From Bdellovibrionales bacterium (lineage in GTDB: Bacteria > Bdellovibrionota > Bdellovibrionia > Bdellovibrionales > UBA1609), in assembly GCA_020435085.1 (NCBI GenBank), contig JAGRAB010000244.1, positions 1 through 6,684 on the forward strand: a DNA stretch of 6,684 nucleotides, written 5' to 3'. Shown piece after piece: positions 1 through 6,610 of the stretch. The notes beneath the pieces are model-generated. The model ran no database searches and had not been told where the DNA came from. It saw only the letters and a program-made list of their open reading frames with translations. The first letter of the stretch is position 1; the number at the start of each line of letters is the position of its first letter. The translations under genes were made by a program, and so were the position numbers.

Positions 1-1172
1 CGAATTTCAGCCTCATCACGAACCCCACCCAAAGAGATACGAGCAAATGGGCGATTCAATGCACGTGCAATGGACCTGGCCAACGACGTTTTACCCACCC
101 CCGGCGGCCCAACCAGACACAAAATTGGACCCTTTAATTGATCCGTCAAAGCTTGCACGGCAAGATGCTCTAAAATTCGCTCTTTGACTTTTTCAAGACC
201 CCAGTGATCCTCATTCAATACATCTTCTGCATTTTGAATATCTTTGTTTTCTTCAGCGTAGTTATACCAAGGAAGATCCAACATCCAATCGATATAGTTT
301 CTTACCACCGTTGCTTCCGCACTCATCGGAGACATCATTTTTAATTTTTTAATTTCTTTTTTAACTCTTTCTGCCGCCTCTTTGGACCAGTTCATTTTGG
401 CCGCACGCTCTTCGAGCTCTTGAAGCTCTGCTTGATAGTCATCTTTATCACCAAGCTCTTTTTGAATGGCCTGCATTTGTTCATTCAAATAGTATTCTTT
501 TTGAGAACGCTCCATTTGTTTTTTGACACGATTACGAATTTTCTTTTCCACTTCAAGAATTTCAATTTCACCAGTCATCATATTGAGTAATTCTTCTAAA
601 CGTATTCCCGGGTCGCTGATTTCAAGAATTCTTTGCTTGTCTTCAAGCTTCAAATTGAGTTGAGCAACAATAATGTCTGCCAACTCGCTGATTTCTTCAA
701 TCGTTGAAACTCGCATAAGAATTTCAGGAGGAATTCTTTTATTTAATTTTACATAAGTTTCAAATGTGGTTTTCACAGAGCGAACAAGAGCTCTTGCTTC
801 TTTTTCGTTGGCAATAATTTCGTGAATTTCATCGACTTCAACTTTAAAGAAATTCTCTATTTGAGTGAATTTTTTAATTTTTACACGTTTTTTGCCTTCA
901 ACTAAAACCTTTACGGTTCCATCGGGAAGTCGTAATAACTGAATGATTGTTCCAATAGTTCCGACTTCATAGACATCTGATGGCTCAGGACTATTTGTTT
1001 TGGCATCTTTTTGAGCGGCAAGAACAATATCTGTTTGCTTACTCATTGCCTCTTCGAGAGCATTGATACTTTTTTCACGACCCACAAACAAAGGCATCAT
1101 CATATGAGGAAAAATAATTAAATCCCTCAAAGGCAGTAATGGTAGATTTTGAGACCCTGAAGCTTCACTCAT
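1..1172 (-). CDS. lon: Lon ATP-dependent serine protease, N-terminal half (partial, runs off left edge)
   Basis: Lon degrades misfolded and short-lived regulatory proteins in the cytoplasm as an ATP-driven ring. The visible 390 codons begin [19 protein letters not shown], the typical start of the substrate-binding LAN domain (about residues 10-200). A charged helical segment (about 210-310) follows, then the start of the AAA+ module. The Walker A motif GPPGVGKT is at residues 355-362 (bases 87-110), almost exactly its place in E. coli Lon, followed by the [12 protein letters not shown] stretch where the window ends. Walker B, the sensor residues and the Ser-Lys protease dyad lie outside, since the family is about 800 residues long. 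The ATG at 1170-1172 is chosen because AAGGAG (1179-1184) lies 6 nt upstream. The gene is downstream of clpX in the same direction, 117 bp away. Identity is certain; completeness of the rest cannot be seen. Confidence 0.97.
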   Translation of the reverse strand, partial: MSEASGSQNLPLLPLRDLIIFPHMMMPLFVGREKSINALEEAMSKQTDIVLAAQKDAKTNSPEPSDVYEVGTIGTIIQLLRLPDGTVKVLVEGKKRVKIKKFTQIENFFKVEVDEIHEIIANEKEARALVRSVKTTFETYVKLNKRIPPEILMRVSTIEEISELADIIVAQLNLKLEDKQRILEISDPGIRLEELLNMMTGEIEILEVEKKIRNRVKKQMERSQKEYYLNEQMQAIQKELGDKDDYQAELQELEERAAKMNWSKEAAERVKKEIKKLKMMSPMSAEATVVRNYIDWMLDLPWYNYAEENKDIQNAEDVLNEDHWGLEKVKERILEHLAVQALTDQLKGPILCLVGPPGVGKTSLARSIARALNRPFARISLGGVRDEAEI

Positions 1173-1219
1173 GTGCCACTCCTTTAGCAAAAGTTTCGGA
1201 CAAATGAAATTTGACCGAT

Positions 1220-1236
1220 GGGCCGAACTCCGGCCC
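1220..1236. other. GC-rich hairpin between clpX and lon
   Basis: A perfect 6-bp inverted repeat GGGCCG / CGGCCC encloses the 5-nt loop AACTC. On the plus strand it is followed by CTTTATTTTATT, but no plus-strand gene lies upstream. On the minus strand, the direction of clpX and lon, it is followed by CATCGGTCAAA, which is not a U-tract. It is therefore a poor clpX terminator. If the candidate lon promoter is used, the hairpin would form at the very 5' end of the lon mRNA, where it could affect mRNA stability or translation. Function is inferred, not shown. Confidence 0.5.
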
Positions 1237-1245
1237 CTTTATTTT

Positions 1246-1274
1246 ATTGTGATGGTTTCGCGTCCTTGAGTCAA
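1246..1274 (-). promoter_or_regulatory. Candidate promoter of lon
   Basis: Read on the minus strand, TTGACT (1269-1274) is followed after 17 nt by CACAAT (1246-1251). This fits a sigma-70-type promoter with a good -35 and a weak -10 (4 of 6). The same segment also has a weak sigma-32-like reading (TTTGACT, then AACCATCA), so the sigma factor is undecided. It lies between the clpX stop and the lon start and would let lon be transcribed apart from clpPX. Prediction by eye only. Confidence 0.4.
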
Positions 1275-1289
1275 ACTGGACTGCAGTGC

Positions 1290-2585
1290 TTACGCGCTTT
1301 CCGCGGAATCATTTTCAGCGTCTTCAGACTTTGGCTTTTCCCTACCATAAACAAGTTGCGGTTTTGCCTTATTTCGAATGACATCTTCACTAATGATACA
1401 GTCTTTAACACTCGTCTTTGATGGAATTTCATACATGATATCAAGCATCGCTGTTTCAATCACACCTCTAAGACCCCGCGCCCCGGTGTTTCGTTTAATG
1501 GCTTCATTCGCAATTGCCCTTAAGGCTGGTTCTTCAAAAATTAAGTTGACACCTTCATAGCTAAAAAGCTTTTGGTATTGCTTAGTTAACGAATTCTTTG
1601 GCTTTACTAAAATATCAATGAGAGCTGCTTCATCCAATGGATCTAAAACCGCAATGACGGGAAGCCGACCAATAAACTCAGGAATTAATCCATAACGAGC
1701 AAGGTCATCTGGCTCTACTTTTTGTAAAATATTCTCATGTTCTTTTAGACGCTCTGTGCGTGTTTTAATTTCTGCAGCAATTCCCATGGCTTTGTTTGAA
1801 ATTCGATTTTCAACAACTTTATCAAGACCAACAAAAGCACCACCCACAATAAATAAAATGTTACTGGTGTCGACTTGAATAAACTCTTGTTGAGGGTGCT
1901 TTCTTCCGCCTTTGGGAGGAAGGTTTGCCACTGTTCCTTCAAGAATTTTTAGTAAAGCTTGCTGAACACCTTCACCGGAAACATCTCGAGTAATGGATGG
2001 ATTCTCTGATTTTCTTGTGATCTTATCAATTTCATCGATGTAAATAACACCACGCTGTGCTTTTTCTACATCATAATCCGCCGCCTGTAACAAGTTAAGA
2101 ACTACGTTTTCAACGTCTTCACCAACATAACCAGCCTCTGTCAAAGCTGTTGCATCTGCCATTGCAAAAGGTACATTCAAAATTTTTGCAATTGTTTGCG
2201 CCAATAAGGTTTTTCCTGACCCCGTTGGTCCCATCAATAAAATATTTGACTTTGAAATTTCAATGTCGTCTTTTCCTCGACCTTTAGTTGCATTCACACG
2301 CTTGTAGTGATTGTGAACCGCCACACTCAAAGCTTTTTTTGCCGCATCCTGACCAATCACATAATCATCTAAATGAGTTTTAATATCGACAGGTTTTGGA
2401 ACCCTCAATACAGCCTTTGTTGCAACTTCACGCTCTTTTTCTTCAGCAATAATATCATTACAAAGCTCAATACATTCATCACAAATATAAACGCCTGGGC
2501 CAGCAATGAGCTTTTTCACTTCCTTTTGGCTTTTGCCGCAAAAGCTGCAGCACAATGTCCCTTGTGAATTTTCTTTTTTACTCAC
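1290..2585 (-). CDS. clpX: ClpX, ATP-dependent unfoldase subunit of the ClpXP protease
   Basis: ClpX is a hexameric AAA+ unfoldase that recognises tagged proteins and threads them into the ClpP chamber. The 431-residue protein is full length. The N-terminal zinc-binding domain has C13, C16, C35 and C38. The AAA+ core shows Walker A GPTGSGKT (119-126), the pore loop GYVG (152-155), Walker B ending in D184-E185, and the substrate-gripping RKH loop (228-230). [10 protein letters not shown] and GARGLRG mark the C-terminal part. The ClpP-docking loop, normally I/L-G-F, reads M267-G268-I269, an unusual change. The start is GTG (2583-2585) with AAGGGGG 6 nt upstream. It overlaps the clpP stop by 4 nt (GTGA), so the two are very likely co-transcribed and translationally coupled. 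No clear terminator follows, so read-through into lon is possible. Confidence 0.98.
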   Translation of the reverse strand: MSKKENSQGTLCCSFCGKSQKEVKKLIAGPGVYICDECIELCNDIIAEEKEREVATKAVLRVPKPVDIKTHLDDYVIGQDAAKKALSVAVHNHYKRVNATKGRGKDDIEISKSNILLMGPTGSGKTLLAQTIAKILNVPFAMADATALTEAGYVGEDVENVVLNLLQAADYDVEKAQRGVIYIDEIDKITRKSENPSITRDVSGEGVQQALLKILEGTVANLPPKGGRKHPQQEFIQVDTSNILFIVGGAFVGLDKVVENRISNKAMGIAAEIKTRTERLKEHENILQKVEPDDLARYGLIPEFIGRLPVIAVLDPLDEAALIDILVKPKNSLTKQYQKLFSYEGVNLIFEEPALRAIANEAIKRNTGARGLRGVIETAMLDIMYEIPSKTSVKDCIISEDVIRNKAKPQLVYGREKPKSEDAENDSAESA

Positions 2586-3202
2586 TCGTTGCCCCCTTCT
2601 TTAGAGTGCTTACGATGCTCTACCACAAAATCAATAAGGCCAAATTCGCTTTTTGCCTCTTCTGGGCTCAAATATTTATCACGATCCATTGCCTGTGTTA
2701 AGATATCAAAGTCTCGACCCGTATGTTTTACATAAATATCTGTGAGTTTCTTTTTCGTCTTAATCATTTCTTTTGCATGAATCTCAATATCACTCACTTG
2801 GCCCTGAATTCCGCCTCCCATAATTAATGGCTGGTGGATCATAATTCTTGAGTGAGGAAGAGCGTACCTTTTTCCCTGAGCCCCTGCACAAAGAAGAAGA
2901 GACCCCATACTTGCAGCCATTCCCAAGCAGTAAGTACTTACATCACACTTCACAAATTGCATAATGTCATAAATGGCCAACCCCGCAGATACACTGCCGC
3001 CCGGAGAGTTGATGTATAAATGAATATCTTTTTCAGGGTTTTCCATTTCCAGGAAAAACATCTGAGCAATAATACTATTGGCAACATCGTCTGTTACTTG
3101 TGTCCCAAGAATGATGATTCTATCTTTAAGAAGTCGAGAGTAAATATCATAACTTCTTTCGCCTCTTGGTGTTTGTTCTATGACTATTGGGACTAAGGCC
3201 AA
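2582..3202 (-). CDS. clpP: ClpP, proteolytic subunit of the Clp protease
   Basis: ClpP forms the tetradecameric serine-peptidase chamber that hydrolyses polypeptides delivered by ClpX or related unfoldases. The 206-residue protein has the full family layout: [17 protein letters not shown] at 63-79, the catalytic serine S98 in GMAASMGS, the catalytic histidine H123 in RIMIHQP, and the catalytic aspartate D175 in DRDKYLS. The His-Asp gap is 52 residues rather than 49 as in E. coli, because the loop after HQPL is three residues longer (IMGGGI in place of GGY). The N-terminus ([24 protein letters not shown]) is close to the mature form, with little or no propeptide. The start is TTG (3200-3202), with a strong AAGGAGG 5 nt upstream and no in-frame ATG before residue 48. 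It is the first gene of the clpP-clpX-lon run. A heat-shock-like promoter lies upstream. Confidence 0.98.
   Translation of the reverse strand: MALVPIVIEQTPRGERSYDIYSRLLKDRIIILGTQVTDDVANSIIAQMFFLEMENPEKDIHLYINSPGGSVSAGLAIYDIMQFVKCDVSTYCLGMAASMGSLLLCAGAQGKRYALPHSRIMIHQPLIMGGGIQGQVSDIEIHAKEMIKTKKKLTDIYVKHTGRDFDILTQAMDRDKYLSPEEAKSEFGLIDFVVEHRKHSKEGGNE
2592..2598 (-). promoter_or_regulatory. Ribosome binding site of clpX, inside the end of clpP
   Basis: AAGGGGG on the minus strand lies 6 nt before the GTG at 2583-2585. It fixes this non-ATG start, which also gives the expected N-terminus just before the zinc finger. It sits within the last codons of clpP, so clpX translation starts where clpP translation ends. 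Confidence 0.75.
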
Positions 3203-3207
3203 TGGAG

Positions 3208-3214
3208 CCTCCTT
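3208..3214 (-). promoter_or_regulatory. Strong ribosome binding site of clpP deciding a TTG start
   Basis: AAGGAGG on the minus strand is a near-perfect Shine-Dalgarno sequence 5 nt before the TTG at 3200-3202. That codon yields [18 protein letters not shown], the conserved ClpP N-terminus. The next in-frame ATG is far inside the fold, so the TTG is the only sensible start. Confidence 0.85.
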
Positions 3215-3235
3215 TTTAAAAACATACTCATTTTA

Positions 3236-3263
3236 ACATGGGTCTTAATGAACCCCTGACAAG
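3236..3263 (-). promoter_or_regulatory. Candidate heat-shock (sigma-32-like) promoter of clpP
   Basis: On the minus strand CTTGTCA (3257-3263) is followed after 13 nt by ACCCATGT (3236-3243). The E. coli sigma-32 consensus is CTTGAAA, 11-16 nt, CCCCATnT, so 5 of 7 and nearly all of the -10 positions match at allowed spacing. Transcription would begin near 3228, giving a leader of about 26 nt that contains the ribosome binding site. Heat-shock control of clpP is well established in Proteobacteria. No equally good sigma-70 pair with 16-18 nt spacing is visible here. The -35 part overlaps the plus-strand hairpin at 3251-3286. Confidence 0.5.
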
Positions 3264-3286
3264 TCCTTGTCGGGTTATTTTTTTTT
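3251..3286 (+). terminator. Rho-independent terminator-like hairpin with T-run, plus strand
   Basis: AACCC (3251-3255) and GACAAG (3258-3263) pair with CTTGTC (3266-3271) and GGGTT (3272-3276), with a 2-nt CT bulge and a tight loop. A is followed by nine T residues (3278-3286). This is a canonical terminator reading rightwards. No plus-strand gene precedes it: clpP is on the minus strand and pepA starts 108 bp further on. It may stop antisense transcription coming from the clp region, insulate pepA, or be left over from a lost gene. Confidence 0.7.
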
Positions 3287-3310
3287 CAACTTTATCAATG
3301 ATTTGCTTTA

Positions 3311-3338
3311 TTGAGCTAATGCTCTGTGCTAGTACCAT
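3311..3338 (+). promoter_or_regulatory. Candidate pepA promoter
   Basis: TTGAGC (3311-3316), a 16-nt spacer and TACCAT (3333-3338) form a moderate sigma-70-like pair downstream of the terminator-like hairpin and about 57 bp before the pepA ATG. Both boxes match 4 of 6 consensus positions, so this is a weak prediction. The region is AT-rich and other boxes are possible. Confidence 0.35.
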
Positions 3339-3394
3339 TCTGTAAAAAATAATCGCAAATGACTTAGCGCGAAAATTATCAGAGAGGTACACTT

Positions 3395-4918
3395 ATGCAA
3401 ATTCATCTTAATAAAGGCTCCGCCAATGAAAACAACATCTCGACCTTAGTCGTATTTATATCCCAACAGTCGGGTGCGAAGCTAACACTTCCTGGCATGG
3501 ATAAAGACTTAGTCGCATTTCTCAATGAAGCTTATTTAGATGGGACCTTTTCTGGCAACAAAGATGAAACAATTTGGTTCAGAAACTCCAATGTTGCAGG
3601 AGCTGAACATATTCTTGTGGTTGGACTTGGTGAAGTTAAAACTAACGATTATGAAGTGATTCGTCGAGGTGCCGCTGTTGCTTTGAACACTTTAAAAAGT
3701 GGAAAAATTAAAAAGGCAGGGCTTGACCTCAGTTCTCTTTTTAAAAGCGCGAAAGATCTTTCCAAAGCGGCTCAAGTAACTACAGAAGGTCTTTTGATGA
3801 TGGATTATGATTTCGATATCTATAAAGCAAAAAAAGATAACGGCAAAAAAGATAAAAAAGTTTTTCATGGTATCGAGGCCATCTCTCTTCTTGCAGATAA
3901 AAAATCAAATTTTAATAATTTGAAAAAAGGTCTTGAAGCCGGACAAATCATTGGTGATGCAATTAGCTTTTGTCGTAGACTCGGTGACACTCCCGGCAAC
4001 TTAATGACCCCTTCCACTTTGGCAGATGAAACCGTAAAGGCCGCCAAAGGGACAAAAATAAAAGTAACGGTTTGGGATAAGGCGCGTATTAAAAAAGAGA
4101 AAATGGGAGGTCTCTTTGGCGTGAGTCTTGGCTCCTCTCAAGACCCACGATTTATTATTATGGAATATAAAGGTGCCGGTGCCTCTAAAAAGCCCATTGC
4201 CCTTGTGGGTAAGGGCCTCACTTTTGACTCCGGTGGAATCAGCATTAAACCATCACAATCCATGGATGAGATGAAATACGATATGCAAGGAGGAGCCACA
4301 GTCATTGCCACCATGTTGGCCATTGCAAAGTTAAAACTAAAAGTGAATGTCATGGGCTTTGTTCCTGCAACAGAAAACATGCCTGGCCCATCTGCCAATA
4401 AGCCCGGAGATATTTTTACAGCTCGAAATGGTGTTACCGTTGAAATTCTCAATACGGACGCAGAAGGAAGACTGATCCTCTCTGATGCTTTAGCTTATGC
4501 TTCTGAACAAAAACCTCAGTTGATACTCGATGCCGCAACTTTAACTGGAGCGATGGTTATTGCCCTTGGCAATACTCACACCGGTGTTTTTAGTCGTGAT
4601 GATAAGTTAATTAAAAAAATTCAGGGAGCCGCCGATGCTGCAGATGAGTTGATTTGGCCAATGCCTTTAACTGATTATCATGTGGCAGACATGAAAGGGA
4701 CGCACGCTGATTTACAAAATATTTCTAACTTTAGAGGGGCCGGTAGTTCAACAGCAGCCGCTTTCTTAGAAAGCTTTGTTGAAAAGGGGATTCCATGGGC
4801 TCACTTTGATATCGCTGGAACAGGCTGGAACCAAGCCAACCGATATCCTTATTGCCCCAAAAAAGGAGCTTCTGGTGCTTTGATTCGCACCTGGATTGAG
4901 TTCATTAAGTCTCATTAA
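3395..4918 (+). CDS. pepA: Leucyl aminopeptidase, M17 family (PepA-like)
   Basis: This is a cytoplasmic two-metal aminopeptidase that removes N-terminal residues, typically leucine, from peptides. The 507-residue length matches the family (E. coli PepA 503). Residues up to about 160 form the M17 N-terminal domain. The catalytic domain follows with all ligands at a constant +3 offset from E. coli numbering: K273 and D278 in GKGLTFDSGG, K285, D296 in KYDMQGG, and D355, E357 and R359 in NTDAEGRL. The C-terminus has the usual GAGSSTAAAFLESFV and GASGALIRTW. A lysine-rich stretch at about 144-155 lies near the domain junction. The ATG is preceded by AGAGAGG (3381-3387) at 7 nt. It is divergent from clpP and may degrade peptides released by Clp and Lon. 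E. coli PepA also binds DNA in Xer recombination; nothing here shows that role. Confidence 0.97.
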   Translation: MQIHLNKGSANENNISTLVVFISQQSGAKLTLPGMDKDLVAFLNEAYLDGTFSGNKDETIWFRNSNVAGAEHILVVGLGEVKTNDYEVIRRGAAVALNTLKSGKIKKAGLDLSSLFKSAKDLSKAAQVTTEGLLMMDYDFDIYKAKKDNGKKDKKVFHGIEAISLLADKKSNFNNLKKGLEAGQIIGDAISFCRRLGDTPGNLMTPSTLADETVKAAKGTKIKVTVWDKARIKKEKMGGLFGVSLGSSQDPRFIIMEYKGAGASKKPIALVGKGLTFDSGGISIKPSQSMDEMKYDMQGGATVIATMLAIAKLKLKVNVMGFVPATENMPGPSANKPGDIFTARNGVTVEILNTDAEGRLILSDALAYASEQKPQLILDAATLTGAMVIALGNTHTGVFSRDDKLIKKIQGAADAADELIWPMPLTDYHVADMKGTHADLQNISNFRGAGSSTAAAFLESFVEKGIPWAHFDIAGTGWNQANRYPYCPKKGASGALIRTWIEFIKSH

Positions 4919-4945
4919 CTAAAGATTTATATAGGTTGTTTTTGA

Positions 4946-4970
4946 GAAACCGACCACGATGGTCGGTTTC
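4946..4970. terminator. Hairpin between convergent pepA and yceI-like gene
   Basis: A perfect 10-bp inverted repeat, GAAACCGACC and GGTCGGTTTC, with the 5-nt loop ACGAT, lies 27 bp after the pepA stop. It is a very stable stem but has no clear U-tract on either side. It sits in the gap between two convergent genes and is most likely a transcription end or an mRNA 3'-end stabiliser for pepA, possibly also for the minus-strand gene. Confidence 0.55.
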
Positions 4971-5026
4971 CAGTCTTCTCAGGAGGGAAAGTTTATCAAA
5001 ACTATTCCTTACTGCTTGCTGAAATC

Positions 5027-5054
5027 AGTAGAAGCTACTCCCTTTTTATTTTTT
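5027..5054 (+). terminator. Weak second terminator-like hairpin after pepA
   Basis: AGTAG (5027-5031) and CTACT (5035-5039) form a short 5-bp stem with a 3-nt loop, followed by CCC and then TTTTTATTTTTT. The T-rich tail fits a plus-strand terminator, but the stem is weak. The tail runs into the last codons of the convergent yceI-like gene. It could act as backup to the stronger stem at 4946-4970. Confidence 0.3.
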
Positions 5055-5630
5055 GATATGAAGTTCCACGTTCATTTGTACTTCGTCAGAAATCATCTTG
5101 TCTCCAAGATCTGTAAAAAATGAACCTGATCCATATTTAATATCATACTTTGTGCGATCAAAATTAAAAGCCACTTGAACCACTTGCTCTGATTTTGTCT
5201 CTTTCTTAACTTCTGCCTTTAAAGTCACAGGAAGGGCTTTTCCTTTGATTGTCAGCTTTCCCGTGAGGAGATAAAACTTGTCTGATGCTTTTTGAATTTT
5301 CTCAAGATCTAGTGTTGCTGTTTTATACTTCTCAACTCCAAAAAAATCATCTGACTTTAAATGGCCTATTAACTTTTGGTTCATTTTTTTATCTGTGAGA
5401 TCTTTATTTACAATCGACGTCATATCGACAACGACTTGCCCTGATACAGGTGCCCCATCTTTATAGTCAATTTTTGCTGACTGAACTTTAACCTCTCCGG
5501 TATGAAAGCTTCCAATAATCTTAGAACCCTTCCAAATCACCTTACTTTTGGCTACATTAACTTCCGCAGCTGACGCTGAAAATGCTGTTGAAAGCGTCGC
5601 TATTGTAAATAAAAAACTCAGTAATTTCAT
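5046..5630 (-). CDS. YceI-family secreted lipocalin-like protein
   Basis: YceI proteins are periplasmic beta-barrel proteins that bind polyisoprenoid or other long amphipathic lipids; several are induced by stress or high pH. The exact ligand here is unknown. The 194-residue product starts MKLLSFLFTIATLSTAFSA, a signal peptide with likely cleavage near A21/A22. Family marks follow in order: SKVIWKGSKIIGSFHTGEVK (about 29-48), VVVDMTSIVNKDL, HLKSDDFFGVEKY, GKLTIKGKALPVTLK, and the closing DEVQMNVELHIKK. The ATG at 5628-5630 is preferred over an upstream in-frame start because it gives a clean signal peptide and has AAAGGAG (5637-5643) 6 nt away. The longer reading would run through the divergent promoter region into the regulator gene. 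It is divergent from a LysR-type regulator, which is a likely controller, and convergent with pepA. Confidence 0.92.
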   Translation of the reverse strand: MKLLSFLFTIATLSTAFSASAAEVNVAKSKVIWKGSKIIGSFHTGEVKVQSAKIDYKDGAPVSGQVVVDMTSIVNKDLTDKKMNQKLIGHLKSDDFFGVEKYKTATLDLEKIQKASDKFYLLTGKLTIKGKALPVTLKAEVKKETKSEQVVQVAFNFDRTKYDIKYGSGSFFTDLGDKMISDEVQMNVELHIKK

Positions 5631-5647
5631 AAATTTCTCCTTTAAAA

Positions 5648-5662
5648 GTGCAAAATTAGCAC
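5648..5662. promoter_or_regulatory. Candidate LysR-type operator near the yceI-like gene start
   Basis: GTGCAAAATTAGCAC has 4-bp inverted arms (GTGC / GCAC) and contains T-N11-A (T5649 to A5661), the usual form of a LysR-type binding box. It lies just upstream of the yceI ribosome binding site (5637-5643). It is also just downstream of a possible minus-strand -10 GATAAT (5670-5675), a position suited to repression. The arms are short, so chance is a real alternative. Confidence 0.35.
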
Positions 5663-5689
5663 ACCTCTTATTATCGACAAAAATAAAAG

Positions 5690-5718
5690 TTTTAAAAGAA
5701 CATAAATTACCATATAAT
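5690..5718 (+). promoter_or_regulatory. Candidate promoter of the LysR-type regulator gene
   Basis: A perfect -10 TATAAT (5713-5718) lies about 22 bp before the regulator ATG. The -35 at 17-nt spacing is poor (TTTTAA, 5690-5695, 3 of 6), which suggests a weak or activator-dependent promoter. The transcript would start near 5725 with a very short leader. The -10 is partly covered by the inverted repeat at 5697-5723. Confidence 0.5.
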
Positions 5719-5723
5719 GTTCT
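5697..5723. repeat. Inverted repeat AGAACAT-N13-ATGTTCT over the regulator promoter
   Basis: Two perfect 7-bp arms (5697-5703 and 5717-5723) are spaced by 13 nt, about two helical turns centre to centre. They flank and overlap the TATAAT box. A further half-site, AGAACGT, occurs at 5730-5736 just before the ATG. Placement over a promoter between a regulator and its divergent neighbour suggests an operator used for autoregulation. This is inference from position and symmetry. Confidence 0.5.
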
Positions 5724-5739
5724 AAAAAAAGAACGTTTT

Positions 5740-6606
5740 ATGTGGATCACAATTGACCAATTAATCACAATCCAAGCAGTCCATGAGAGTGGCAGCATTA
5801 CTGCAGCAAGTGAAAACCTTCATAAAGCTAAGTCTGCCATTTATTATGCAATAAAAAAGCTGGAAAGCCAGGTCGGTTTTGAAATTCTCGAAAATGATGG
5901 CTATCGAGCACGACTCACCCCCAAGGGAGAACAGCTTCTCTCACGAGCCAATACTTTTTTGAAACAATATGATGCTCTTAAAACCGATATTCTTCAAATT
6001 GCATCTGGAGTTGAAACTCATTTAGCTATTAGTGCGACAGCGTTATTCTCTTTAAAAAAATTCAATGCACTTATTCACAAAATTCAATCTCAGTTTCCCA
6101 ATACTCAAATTGTTTTTCATCGTGAAATTTTAAGTGGTCTACAATTTCTTAAACAAGACCTCGTTGACCTTGCCATATTTGAACGTCGAGACTCTCGCGA
6201 AGATTTAGAAATAAAAAAAATTGACTCTGTTATTATGCAATTAGTAATTTCAAAATCTCATCCTCTTACAAAATTACCTAAAAAAGAGAGAACATTAGAT
6301 CGACTTCTCGAATTTCCGCAAGTGATTCAAAGATCAACAATGCCCACAGATGAATCCCACGGAGTTCACAAAAATTCACGCCAATGGACAGTGACTGATC
6401 TCGATTCCAAAAAAGAAATTATTCTTTCAGGTCTTGGCTGGGGACGACTTCCTATTCATGAAATTGAAAAGGAACTTAAATCAGGAAAACTTCTTCGTTT
6501 AGAAAATATTGAGGCCCCACAGGAGATATCTCTTTTCATTGGACGCAAAAGAATGAAAACCCCAGGGGTCGTCAGCCAAGCTCTTTGGGAAATGCTTGGG
6601 CCATAA
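5740..6606 (+). CDS. LysR-type transcriptional regulator
   Basis: This is a 288-residue DNA-binding regulator of normal family length (about 300). The N-terminal winged helix-turn-helix spans about residues 4-62: HESGSITAASENLHKAKSAI, then YYAIKKLES with the conserved LE, and GYRARLTPKGE closing the wing. A linker helix follows, then a periplasmic-binding-protein-like effector domain (about 88-286), in which SGLGWGRLPIHEIEKEL (230-246) is the typical late family motif. The effector cannot be deduced. The ATG at 5740 is chosen because the frame upstream has no start before it reaches the divergent yceI-like gene. Its ribosome binding site is weak (AAAGAAC). LysR-type regulators commonly control a divergently transcribed neighbour and repress themselves, so the secreted YceI-like gene is the natural target. 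Confidence 0.93.
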   Translation: MWITIDQLITIQAVHESGSITAASENLHKAKSAIYYAIKKLESQVGFEILENDGYRARLTPKGEQLLSRANTFLKQYDALKTDILQIASGVETHLAISATALFSLKKFNALIHKIQSQFPNTQIVFHREILSGLQFLKQDLVDLAIFERRDSREDLEIKKIDSVIMQLVISKSHPLTKLPKKERTLDRLLEFPQVIQRSTMPTDESHGVHKNSRQWTVTDLDSKKEIILSGLGWGRLPIHEIEKELKSGKLLRLENIEAPQEISLFIGRKRMKTPGVVSQALWEMLGP

Positions 6607-6610
6607 AATT

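Noticed and set aside
1218..1421. Plus-strand open frame across the clpX-lon gap and the end of clpX
   Set aside because: It is antisense to the clpX C-terminus, has no ribosome binding site and shows no recognisable protein features.
4138..4452. 104-codon minus-strand open frame inside pepA
   Set aside because: It is antisense to the conserved catalytic core of pepA with no ribosome binding site or recognisable protein; a coding shadow.
4981..5120. AGGAGG at 4981-4986 followed by a plus-strand open frame starting at ATC
   Set aside because: There is no ATG, GTG or TTG at usable spacing, and the frame runs antisense into the yceI-like gene; the purine run looks like chance.
5548..5739. N-terminal extension of the LysR-type gene to an ATG at 5548
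   Set aside because: The extra 64 residues are antisense to the yceI-like gene, match nothing in the family, and precede the conserved winged-helix start.
5631..5798. N-terminal extension of the yceI-like gene to an upstream ATG at 5798
   Set aside because: It would bury the signal peptide, cross the divergent promoter and overlap the regulator; the start at 5630 has a good ribosome binding site.
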